From NCBI RefSeq assembly GCF_019236175.1, contig NZ_JAFAJM010000024.1:293434-357433 (forward strand): a stretch of DNA of 64,000 nt. Direction: 5' to 3'. The first letter of the stretch is position 1. Each line of letters opens with the position of its first letter. A model generated the notes under the pieces. That model saw only the letters and a program-made list of their open reading frames with translations. It did not search any database and was not told the origin of the DNA. Both the position numbers and the translations under genes were made by a program. Below are positions 18,314 through 25,829 of the stretch, in pieces. Source of the stretch: Chryseobacterium sp. (GTDB taxonomy: Bacteria; Bacteroidota; Bacteroidia; Flavobacteriales; Weeksellaceae).

Positions 18314-19297
18314 TTAGTCTAGCCATCCCATTTCCTTCATCCATTCGTCATTGTAGATTTTCCCTACATATCTTGAACCATGATCATGAAGTAAAACAAC
18401 AATAACATCATCTTTAGTAAACTGATCTTTCATCTGAACCAGAGATGCGATAGCACTTCCCGCAGAATAACCACAGAAAATCCCTTCTTCTTTAGCTAAT
18501 TTTCTTGCGTAAACAGCTCCGTCTTTATCTGTTACTTTTTCAAAATGATCAATCACAGACATATCATAGTTTTCAGGAATGATATCTTCCCCGATTCCTT
18601 CAGTGATGTAGGTATAAGCGTGATCATAGTGAAGTTCTCCGGTTTCGTGGAACTCTTTAAGGATGGAACCGTAGGTATCCACCCCGATTACTTTAATATC
18701 CGGATTTTTCTCTTTGAAGAATGTTCCACATCCTGTAATGGTACCTCCTGTTCCGGCACCTACCACAAAGTGAGTCAGTTTTCCTTCAGTCTGTTCCCAG
18801 ATTTCAGGCGCTGTAGATTCGTAATGAGCAGCTCTGTTTGATAAATTATCATATTGGTTGACATACCATCCGTTTTCTGTTTCTTTAGCCAGTCTTTTAG
18901 ATACTGAATAATAAGAACGGGGGTCTGTAGGTTTTACATCGGTAGGACATACAATAACTTCAGCACCTACTGCACGAAGAATGTCACATTTTTCTTTGGA
19001 TTGTTTAGAGTTGGTCACAAAGATACATTTGTAACCTTTGATGATCGCTGCAAGAGCCAGTCCCATTCCGGTATTACCTGAAGTCCCTTCAATGATAGTT
19101 CCTCCGGGTTTTAATCTGCCGTCTTTTTCAGCATCTTCGATCATTTTAAGAGCCATTCTGTCCTTTACGGAGTTTCCGGGATTGAAAGTCTCTACTTTTG
19201 CTAAAACCAGTGCAGGGAAATCTTCTCCCAATACATTATTAAGTTTTACCAGTGGTGTATTCCCTATAGTTTCAAGGATATTTTTTGCGTATTTCAT
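18314..19297 (-). CDS. PLP-dependent cystathionine beta-synthase-type enzyme (catalytic core only)
   Basis: This 327-aa fold-type II PLP enzyme has the lysine Schiff base at Lys45 (NPGNSVKDRMA), the TSGNTGMGLAL substrate loop and the GTGGTITG phosphate-binding loop. Details such as EDAEKDG-LKPG, YKCIFVTNSKQSKEKCDILRAVGAE and the ending DEWMKEMGW are closer to cystathionine beta-synthase than to CysK O-acetylserine sulfhydrylase. It lacks the C-terminal CBS (Bateman) regulatory domains. It could make cystathionine from serine and homocysteine, or cysteine from an activated serine. Annotation as cysteine synthase is the main alternative. Confidence 0.85.
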   Translation of the reverse strand: MKYAKNILETIGNTPLVKLNNVLGEDFPALVLAKVETFNPGNSVKDRMALKMIEDAEKDGRLKPGGTIIEGTSGNTGMGLALAAIIKGYKCIFVTNSKQSKEKCDILRAVGAEVIVCPTDVKPTDPRSYYSVSKRLAKETENGWYVNQYDNLSNRAAHYESTAPEIWEQTEGKLTHFVVGAGTGGTITGCGTFFKEKNPDIKVIGVDTYGSILKEFHETGELHYDHAYTYITEGIGEDIIPENYDMSVIDHFEKVTDKDGAVYARKLAKEEGIFCGYSAGSAIASLVQMKDQFTKDDVIVVLLHDHGSRYVGKIYNDEWMKEMGWLD

Positions 19298-19316
19298 AAA
19301 TGTTTTATATGCGGTG

Positions 19317-19324
19317 CAAAGATA
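19317..19324 (-). promoter_or_regulatory. -7 element of the CBS-like gene
   Basis: The minus strand reads TATCTTTG, a full TAnnTTTG match, 20 nt upstream of the ATG at 19297. Confidence 0.5.
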
Positions 19325-19417
19325 AGGCTTTTAAAATTATCTGTGCAGTGGATCTTAAGGCTGAGACCAGTGGAAAGCCATTCGAAAAGAGAATCTTTAA
19401 TCAGCAACTATTCATTT

Positions 19418-20647
19418 TTAATTATACTTAATTGCTTTTACCGGAGAGATTTTACTGATCAGGTAACTTGGAATAATTAACGCCAGACCTGAAATAATAA
19501 GAATTCCTACAGAAATGGAGATAATTGCAATCGGATTAAGGTCTACGGGAACTGTACTTACATAATAATTTTCAGGATTCAGTTTGATGACTCCAAAGAA
19601 CTTCTGGATCAGAATAAGTCCCAGTCCAATAGCGTTTCCGTATAAAAGTCCAGGAATCATAATAATCAGCGTATAGTTGATAAAAGTTGCTCTGATCTGA
19701 GAATTGCTTGCTCCTAATGTTTTAAGAAGACCAATTGAGTTTGTTCTTTCAATGATAAGAATTAAAAGAACCATAATAATATTGATAACGACTACAATCA
19801 GCATAATAATGATGATCAATGCGATATTAGTGTCAAAAATACTGATCCAGTCAGTAATTTGCGGAAATTTTTCAGTAGCTTTTTCAGCATAATTTTTATA
19901 TCCGATCAGTTTTTCTATTTCCGGAAAATCTTTGTCGATATCGTTTACATTTTTCAGGAAAATATCAAGGCCGCCTATTTCATCAGGTTTCATATCCTGA
20001 ATTTTTCTAACATGATTGATTCCGCCAATGACAAACTGATCATCGATCATTTTAATATCCGTTCTGTAAATTCCGATAATTCTGAATTTACGATACAATG
20101 GTTTTTGATCGGTTTTTAAAAAGACCGTAACAATACTGTCCTTCACTTTAAGGTGAAGATCATTGGCCACTTTTTGTGAAATAGCAACATCATTATTGAA
20201 TCCTATTTCCGTTACTTTCGGAGTTGTTCCGGCAATAAGAAATTTCTTAAACCGTAAACTGTCAAAATCTTTCCCGATTCCTTTAAATATGATTCCTGCA
20301 AAATTATGCTCATTACGCATGACACCGGTAACCATAGCATATTTTTGAATACTTTCAACATCGGGAAGTTTTTTTATTTTCTGAATATCAAGTCCGTTAT
20401 TATCCAGTATGGAAGTATTATAGGATGAATTAGACTGGGTAGATCTTACTGTAATATGACCGCTGAAATCTGCCAGTCTTTCTTTAATAGCTTTTTTGGA
20501 ACCAAAACCGGTGGCTACGGTAATCAGGGAAACGATAATCCCTAAAGCTACGGAAAGCCTGCCAATGAAGATAATAACTCTTGAAAGGTTATTTTTGTTA
20601 TCTTTGGATAATGCTATTTTTCTAGAGAAATATAAAGGAAATTTCAA
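19418..20647 (-). CDS. ABC transporter permease, LolC/LolE-like (FtsX/MacB fold)
   Basis: This is a 409-aa inner-membrane permease with one N-terminal helix (FIGRLSVALGIIVSLITVATGF), a large periplasmic domain (about residues 60-265) and three C-terminal helices containing NIIMVLLILIIERTNSIGLLKTLGAS, as in lipoprotein-releasing permeases. I choose the TTG at 20647 (reading KFPLYFSRKIALSKDN) over the ATG at 20716. The family begins near KFPLYFSRKIA, and a TAATTTTG box lies 18 nt upstream on this strand. No ATPase gene is adjacent. Lipoprotein sorting is a likely but unproven role. Confidence 0.82.
   Translation of the reverse strand: MKFPLYFSRKIALSKDNKNNLSRVIIFIGRLSVALGIIVSLITVATGFGSKKAIKERLADFSGHITVRSTQSNSSYNTSILDNNGLDIQKIKKLPDVESIQKYAMVTGVMRNEHNFAGIIFKGIGKDFDSLRFKKFLIAGTTPKVTEIGFNNDVAISQKVANDLHLKVKDSIVTVFLKTDQKPLYRKFRIIGIYRTDIKMIDDQFVIGGINHVRKIQDMKPDEIGGLDIFLKNVNDIDKDFPEIEKLIGYKNYAEKATEKFPQITDWISIFDTNIALIIIIMLIVVVINIIMVLLILIIERTNSIGLLKTLGASNSQIRATFINYTLIIMIPGLLYGNAIGLGLILIQKFFGVIKLNPENYYVSTVPVDLNPIAIISISVGILIISGLALIIPSYLISKISPVKAIKYN
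20599..20606 (+). promoter_or_regulatory. -7 element of the DUF1343 gene, inside the permease gene
   Basis: TATCTTTG is a full TAnnTTTG match 45 nt upstream of the ATG at 20652 and lies within the first codons of the oppositely oriented permease. A TTG at 20581-20583 is closer than usual (15-bp spacer). Confidence 0.5.
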
Positions 20648-20651
20648 GCTT

Positions 20652-21848
20652 ATGAATTTAGATTTCAAAATTAAAAATTTACTTCTTATTTGCCTAATTT
20701 TTTTAGGAGGAATCAATCAATATTATTCTCAGACTCAAGTTCAATCGGATTTTAAAACCGGTGCCGATCAGCCCGAATTATATTTGCCATTGTTAAAAAA
20801 TAAAACGGTAGGGGTAGTGACTAATCAAACGGGACTGATGAGTGACGGAACTCATTTGGTAGATTTTCTGGTAAAAAACAATATTAATGTTAAAGCTATT
20901 TTTGCCCCCGAGCATGGATTCAGAGGTGAGGCTGATGCAGGAGCAAAAGTGAAAAATGGAGTGGATATTAAAACAGGGATTCCTATTATTTCTTTATATG
21001 CCGCTAATAAAAAACCAAAGCCTGAACAGTTAAAAGGAATCGATATTGTTGTTTTTGATATTCAGGATGTAGGAGTGAGGTTCTATACCTATATTTCCAC
21101 TTTAACCTACTTAATGGAAGCAGGAGGCGAAAATAATGTTGAAGTGATGGTATTAGACCGGCCTAATCCGCATGACGGGTATACAGACGGACCGGTATTA
21201 AGAAAAAAATGGACCAGCTTTGTAGGAATGCATGAAGTTCCTGTAGTTTATGGGCTTACCATAGGAGAGTACGGGAAAATGGTAAATGGAGAAAAATGGC
21301 TGAAAGATGGTGTTCAGGTAAAATATACGTTGATTCCAATGAAAAATTATCATAAAAAACAGCGTTATCCGATACTGGACAGGCCCTCGCCTAATTTACC
21401 GAACGATAAAGCCATCAACTTATATCCGAGTTTATGCTTTTTTGAAGGAACACAGGTGTCTGTAGGAAGAGGAACCGATCTTCCATTCCAGATATACGGG
21501 TCTCCATGGACGGAAGGCTTACCTTATCAGTTTACCCCAAAACCTAATTTCGGAGCTAAAGACCCCTTCCTGAACGGGAAGCTGTGCTATGGTGAAAATC
21601 TTTCGGATTATCCTACTGATCTTAGAGAACTGAACCTTGAATGGGTGATCAAAGCCTATAAAAATTATAAAAACCCTCAACAGGATTTCTTCTTAAAGAA
21701 TTTATGGTTTGATACATTATCCGGAACTGATGAGCTGAGAAAACAAATTGTTGCAGGCAGATCAGTTCCGGAAATTAAGGCTTCATGGAAAAATGATTTG
21801 AATAATTTTGAAAAAATCAGAACCAAGTATATTATGTATGAAGACTAA
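20652..21848 (+). CDS. DUF1343 protein, likely exo-beta-N-acetylmuramidase (NamZ family)
   Basis: This 398-aa exported protein belongs to DUF1343, whose characterised member NamZ removes N-acetylmuramic acid from peptidoglycan fragments, a cell-wall recycling step. The start is the ATG at 20652 (MNLDFKIKNLLLICLIFLGG, a signal peptide ending near YYSQ); the in-frame sequence upstream overlaps the divergent permease and is unlikely to be translated. Conserved segments include VGVVTNQTG, FAPEHGFRG, VVFDIQDVGVRFYTY, VLDRPNPHDG, SPNLPN and GRGTDLPFQ. It overlaps the convergent small membrane gene by 4 bp at its stop. Confidence 0.9.
   Translation: MNLDFKIKNLLLICLIFLGGINQYYSQTQVQSDFKTGADQPELYLPLLKNKTVGVVTNQTGLMSDGTHLVDFLVKNNINVKAIFAPEHGFRGEADAGAKVKNGVDIKTGIPIISLYAANKKPKPEQLKGIDIVVFDIQDVGVRFYTYISTLTYLMEAGGENNVEVMVLDRPNPHDGYTDGPVLRKKWTSFVGMHEVPVVYGLTIGEYGKMVNGEKWLKDGVQVKYTLIPMKNYHKKQRYPILDRPSPNLPNDKAINLYPSLCFFEGTQVSVGRGTDLPFQIYGSPWTEGLPYQFTPKPNFGAKDPFLNGKLCYGENLSDYPTDLRELNLEWVIKAYKNYKNPQQDFFLKNLWFDTLSGTDELRKQIVAGRSVPEIKASWKNDLNNFEKIRTKYIMYED
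20666..20673 (-). promoter_or_regulatory. -7 element of the permease gene, inside the DUF1343 signal-peptide region
   Basis: The minus strand reads TAATTTTG, matching TAnnTTTG, 18 nt upstream of the TTG start at 20647. This spacing is like that of other promoters in this window and supports the TTG start. Confidence 0.42.
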
Positions 21849-22051
21849 TCAAAATTCTGGGGCGGATTCTTGTCATTTCTACCTTTGTTAAGGATAAAAA
21901 GACCAATAGTTAACCCCACAACTCCTGCAAAAGCTGTCATCAGGGCCCGCTGTAATTTATCAGGAAGATCGTTCCCGATATAATTCATTAAAAAAAGGAT
22001 TACAAACGTGATTACCGAAATGATAATATGATTTTTACCGAATGGTTTCAT
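21845..22051 (-). CDS. Small membrane protein of unknown function
   Basis: This 68-aa protein has two hydrophobic segments (IIISVITFVILFLMNYIG, about residues 8-25, and LMTAFAGVVGLTIGLFIL, about 37-54). A short charged tail ends NKGRNDKNPPQNFD. It starts 4 bp after the DUF3575-like gene stops, so it is the last gene of the three-gene minus-strand unit 23881-21845, and its stop overlaps that of DUF1343. I do not recognise a family. The tight operon position argues that it is real. Confidence 0.65.
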   Translation of the reverse strand: MKPFGKNHIIISVITFVILFLMNYIGNDLPDKLQRALMTAFAGVVGLTIGLFILNKGRNDKNPPQNFD

Positions 22052-22055
22052 TGTA

Positions 22056-22682
22056 TTATTTTAATTTGTACGAGATCATGACTCCCCCTCTGTAAGGGAT
22101 GATTTCTCCGCTTTTATTGAATTTTTCTGCTCCGTCATAACGTTTGCCGGTTGTGCTGTCATATCCCTTATAAAATCCTTGAGAAGTTCCAACTGTAGCA
22201 TAAATGTCAAGATTCCATCGGTCTGATAGTTGAAACTGATATCCACCCGTAACTCCAAGCATAACCGAATATCCCTTTTGGTAAATATCTGAATTTTTAA
22301 CTCTATCGCCGTCATCTGTTAGAAAAACACCATCATTCCAATAATTCCATTTTTGGGCATTATAATATGCCATACTTAAATTTGCACCTATATACCAGTG
22401 TTTAAATGCTTCTTTAAAATAATATCGTCCTTCTACAGAAGCTGAATAAAACTGTAGTTTATGTCCTGCAAAAGATTTCCACGGAGAAATAAAAACATCT
22501 CCCTGAATGGTATATTTAGGACTCAGCTGTTTTTCTACTCCTACATTTAAAATTCCTATCGGAGCAAAGAGCGCATTGCCTTTCAGATATAAACTTTTAT
22601 CCTGCCCTTGTTCCTGTTCCTGTGCGCTTATAGTTCCTGCAGCCAGGAAACCTAAAATACCTGCAAATAATTTATACTTCAT
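22056..22682 (-). CDS. Outer-membrane beta-barrel-like protein (DUF3575-like)
   Basis: This 208-aa exported protein has a signal peptide (MKYKLFAGILGFLAAGTISAQ). Repeated amphipathic strands follow, as in an 8- to 10-strand outer-membrane barrel: VNVGVEK-like turns, YSASVEGRYYF, WYIGANLSMAYY, YSVMLGVTGGYQF and WNLDIYATVGTSQGFY, ending in the strand GGVMISYKLK. The GRYYF plus GYQFQLSDRWNLD pattern is that of DUF3575 proteins of Bacteroidota, whose role is unknown. It lies 17 bp downstream of the thioredoxin-fold gene in the same unit. Confidence 0.75.
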   Translation of the reverse strand: MKYKLFAGILGFLAAGTISAQEQEQGQDKSLYLKGNALFAPIGILNVGVEKQLSPKYTIQGDVFISPWKSFAGHKLQFYSASVEGRYYFKEAFKHWYIGANLSMAYYNAQKWNYWNDGVFLTDDGDRVKNSDIYQKGYSVMLGVTGGYQFQLSDRWNLDIYATVGTSQGFYKGYDSTTGKRYDGAEKFNKSGEIIPYRGGVMISYKLK

Positions 22683-22699
22683 CCGATCATGTTATTTTT

Positions 22700-23881
22700 T
22701 TATTTTATTTGGCTCAGCAAATCTTCAGCCAATTTTGAATCTTTATTATTCTGGAGAGCCATATTTTTTGACATTTCAGCATAATTCTGTGCCATTTCCT
22801 TATTTCCGGTCAGAAAATAAAGTCTGGCCAGAATATAAGTGTTTTCAGATGTCTCTCCGCGCATTACAGACTTTTCTGCCCATTCTGTAGCTTTCTTCAG
22901 TGATGAAGGTGTTTTTATATGATCGCTGAATACCCATGCGGCTCTCAAAAGCTCATTAGGCTCAAAAGCATCAGCATTTTTGTAATAGGCTAACGCTGCT
23001 TTTTCAAACTCGGGAAAATTGGCATTCTGCTCATAATAACTAAGTTTGGTCTGATTAAGTTTAGCCGTTGCAGCTTCTTTTCCAACCAGAGGTTCCGCAG
23101 CTTTCATAAAAACCTCATCATTGATTCTTTTATTTTTATCGTCAATAGACTGTTCTACTACTTTAGAGAGTCTCAGCTGGTTATCAAATTCTTTATAGGT
23201 CTCTTCGGGAAGAAATTTAATGATCTCCGCCTTTCTGGAAGCGAATACTGTATAGTTTTTGTCTTCTGTTGATTTTACAAAATAAAGCAGCAGATCTATT
23301 TCATCTTTTGAAAACTCCTCCGTCTTTTTTTTATTCTCAAAATATCTTTCAGAAGCTTTTTTCGCAAAATCGTAATCACTGCTGGAGTTAAGTTTCATTA
23401 CATTAATCAGAAATTCAGGATCTTTTTCTCCATTGGCAAAACGTTCCTTTAAGGAGCCTTTTTTATTGCCGGGAGCATTAATGTCCTGTGCCATAGTTAC
23501 AAACATTCCTGCATCCATATAACCGGTATTCTGAGAAACGAGATCTCCGTCACCATTTAAAAAAAGATAAGTAGGATAAGAACGTACTCCATATTTGGAC
23601 GCAATATCTCTCCCTTCTCCCTTTTCCATATCAAATCTTGCATTGACGAAATTGGTATTGAAATAATCTCCCACATTTTTTTGAGTAAAAACATTTTTTT
23701 CCATCAATTTACATGGCCCGCACCAGGAAGCATAAGCATCGATGAAAACTAATTTCTTTTCCTTTTTAGCTTGAGCAATAATGTCCTTTAATGACTGGTC
23801 CTGGAATTGGATAGACTCCTGAGCGGAGATGATAACAGTACAAAAAATAGATATCCCGGAGATGATCTTTTTCATTTTCAA
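22700..23881 (-). CDS. Exported thioredoxin-fold protein
   Basis: This 393-aa protein carries a signal peptide (cleavage near IISAQ) and an N-terminal thioredoxin domain (about residues 25-150). The redox motif is WCGPC (Trp53-Cys57), with GVRSYPTYLFL around residue 100, so the cis-Pro is present. The remaining ~240 residues are helical and TPR-like, ending ARLYFLTGNKEMAQNYAEMSKNMA. It is probably a periplasmic thiol reductase or a partner in disulfide handling. It heads the minus-strand unit with the DUF3575-like and small membrane genes and is divergent from the histidine kinase. Confidence 0.85.
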   Translation of the reverse strand: MKMKKIISGISIFCTVIISAQESIQFQDQSLKDIIAQAKKEKKLVFIDAYASWCGPCKLMEKNVFTQKNVGDYFNTNFVNARFDMEKGEGRDIASKYGVRSYPTYLFLNGDGDLVSQNTGYMDAGMFVTMAQDINAPGNKKGSLKERFANGEKDPEFLINVMKLNSSSDYDFAKKASERYFENKKKTEEFSKDEIDLLLYFVKSTEDKNYTVFASRKAEIIKFLPEETYKEFDNQLRLSKVVEQSIDDKNKRINDEVFMKAAEPLVGKEAATAKLNQTKLSYYEQNANFPEFEKAALAYYKNADAFEPNELLRAAWVFSDHIKTPSSLKKATEWAEKSVMRGETSENTYILARLYFLTGNKEMAQNYAEMSKNMALQNNKDSKLAEDLLSQIK

Positions 23882-24036
23882 ATAAGATTTGTAGGCGAAG
23901 ATAATTAATTTTCAAAATATAAAAGGATGATTATCTGATCTACTATGCTATATTAACTAATTTTAAGACTTAAAGCAGCGCCCGTTTAATCAGGATCATA
24001 TGAGTTCTCAAAATTATCCGAATCTAATTTTAATTC

Positions 24037-24070
24037 ACCAATTGGTCCTGAAATCTTTGTTATATTTTTG
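24037..24070 (+). promoter_or_regulatory. Promoter of the histidine kinase gene with overlapping palindrome
   Basis: TTG (24042-24044), an 18-bp spacer and TATTTTTG (24063-24070) form a good flavobacterial promoter. The palindrome ACCAATTGGT (24037-24046) covers the -33 element and may be an operator. The leader to the TTG start at 24116 is about 40 nt. Confidence 0.55.
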
Positions 24071-24115
24071 CAAACGAATAATTTATCAGTAGGGAAATAA
24101 CAATTTTAGAGAGAT

Positions 24116-25699
24116 TTGAGTATTAATTTTAAACACACCTTATCCCAAAAATCCGCTTACATTGCCGCTTTATCTGTCTGTTTAATTGCAGTGATTGCAT
24201 TTGCTGTTCTGAGTCTTTTAATTACCCGGGACAGCCGGAAAAATAATGAAGAATTTGCACGTAAAACTTTTGTCCGTAAATACGAGACGATAGAGAAGGA
24301 ATTTAAAAATATTGAGGATTATCAATACCTGCTTCGTGCCTTAATTCAGAAAGACGGGTTAAAAAATTATCAGGAGTATTCTTCTGTTTTAAATGATCTC
24401 AACCGGAAAAGGGATTTACTTACATACAGCTGGTATTATTATAAAGACGGTTCCGCAAAATCTGCCAATACGGATATGTTATCCGATGTATTCAGAAATA
24501 AAGGGAAAGCGGAGAAGTTTGTTAAAATAAAAAATAGCGGGAAAGGGCATTTCAATGATTTTTTAATTACCCGTAAAGACAGTATTTTCTGGATAAGTTA
24601 TGATTCTGTCGCCGTAGCTAAAAAAAAGAATACATTATATTATGGCTCTACTGTGAGTCTTGATGATCTTCACCAGTACTTTATCAATATTGACAAGATT
24701 CCCAATAATTATGCATATGTGTTTACCAAAGAAGGAATTTGTCTTACCCATCCTGAAAAGAAGTATTTAGGGAAAAATATTTTTGATTTTACAGATATCA
24801 AGCCTTCAGATACCATCTGCAGAATAACAGAGTTGGGATACACCGAAAGAAATACAAACTCTGAATATCTTAATGTTGAAGTGACAAGGTTTATAAAACC
24901 CCTGAAAACTGATAATTTTGAAGGATATGCGGTGGTGAATTCCGTTAATTTCCTTATTGATGAAAGCGTCAACAAAACCAGAACCTATACGGTATATATC
25001 TTTCTGGCGGCCTTATTTCTTATCGTCACTGTGTTTATTTTATTTCACAGGTCTACTAATATAGCCTATCAGGAAAAGGAAAAAATACAGTCTGAGAAAA
25101 ATCTTTTGCTTATTGAGAATGAAAAGATGCACAAAGCAGAAGTGATCAATCAGCTGCAGCAGCTTAAAAACAATATCAATCCGCACTTTCTTTTCAATTC
25201 GCTCAATTCACTTTATATGCTGATCGGGATTAATAAGGAGAATGCACAAAAATTCACCATGAATCTTTCAAAGATCTACAGGTATCTTATTGTACCTCCA
25301 AAGGAAAATATTGTGCCTGTTTCACAGGAGATCAATTTTATCCGGCAATATATGGAGCTTTTGAAAAGCAGATTTGATGAAGAGCTGAGGTTTGAATTGA
25401 TAATTACTCATGAAGAGAGTTTAGAAAAAAGAATTCCTTATTTATCACTTCAGATTGTTACAGAGAATGCAATCAAACATAATATTGCCACAATAGATCA
25501 GCCTTTAGAGATTGTTATTACAGTTGAAGAAAACGGGATTATCGTAAAGAATACCTGGCAACCTAAAACAGAGGCTGTACAGGGAGAGAAGTTTGGAATT
25601 GACTATTTGAATCAAGTTTATGGTTATTTTAAGAATGATTTTGTTAATATTTCCGTAAATGGTGAATATTTCATATGTTTTTTACCATTAATGAAGTGA
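24116..25699 (+). CDS. LytS/YehU-type sensor histidine kinase
   Basis: This 527-aa kinase has an N-terminal helix (about residues 14-36), an extracytoplasmic sensor region of ~260 residues, a second helix (VYIFLAALFLIVTVFILF, about 296-313) and a cytoplasmic His_kinase domain (PF06580 type). The phospho-acceptor is His357 in NNINPHFLFNSLNSL, and the ATP-binding N-box is VTENAIKHNI. The start is a TTG, since no earlier in-frame ATG exists. Its natural partner is the LytTR regulator at 33149. The two flank the protease-SusC-SusD unit, which suggests that the pair senses and controls that system. Confidence 0.9.
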   Translation: MSINFKHTLSQKSAYIAALSVCLIAVIAFAVLSLLITRDSRKNNEEFARKTFVRKYETIEKEFKNIEDYQYLLRALIQKDGLKNYQEYSSVLNDLNRKRDLLTYSWYYYKDGSAKSANTDMLSDVFRNKGKAEKFVKIKNSGKGHFNDFLITRKDSIFWISYDSVAVAKKKNTLYYGSTVSLDDLHQYFINIDKIPNNYAYVFTKEGICLTHPEKKYLGKNIFDFTDIKPSDTICRITELGYTERNTNSEYLNVEVTRFIKPLKTDNFEGYAVVNSVNFLIDESVNKTRTYTVYIFLAALFLIVTVFILFHRSTNIAYQEKEKIQSEKNLLLIENEKMHKAEVINQLQQLKNNINPHFLFNSLNSLYMLIGINKENAQKFTMNLSKIYRYLIVPPKENIVPVSQEINFIRQYMELLKSRFDEELRFELIITHEESLEKRIPYLSLQIVTENAIKHNIATIDQPLEIVITVEENGIIVKNTWQPKTEAVQGEKFGIDYLNQVYGYFKNDFVNISVNGEYFICFLPLMK

Positions 25700-25709
25700 A
25701 AATAAAAAT

Positions 25710-25742
25710 CCATTCACTCCCGAAAAATTACCTCTCACTCCC
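25710..25742 (+). promoter_or_regulatory. Direct repeat, candidate LytTR response-regulator operator
   Basis: CCATTCACTCCC (25710-25721) and CCTCTCACTCCC (25731-25742) match at 10 of 12 positions and are exactly 21 bp apart start to start, or two helical turns. Paired direct repeats of about this length and period are the usual binding sites of LytTR-domain regulators. The second half-site ends 30 bp before the -7 box at 25773, where a -33 element is missing, as expected for an activator site. Confidence 0.6.
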
Positions 25743-25772
25743 TAATACACAGTATATGATTTTCTTTACCTA

Positions 25773-25780
25773 TAGCTTTG
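25773..25780 (+). promoter_or_regulatory. -7 element of the metalloprotease-SusC-SusD unit
   Basis: TAGCTTTG matches TAnnTTTG. No TTG lies at the expected -33 distance, which fits dependence on the repeats at 25710-25742. The predicted leader runs about 45 nt to the ATG at 25830. Confidence 0.5.
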
Positions 25781-25829
25781 CCTACTGAAACTAAGATATT
25801 TACTATTTGGAATGAATCGGACTATTTTA

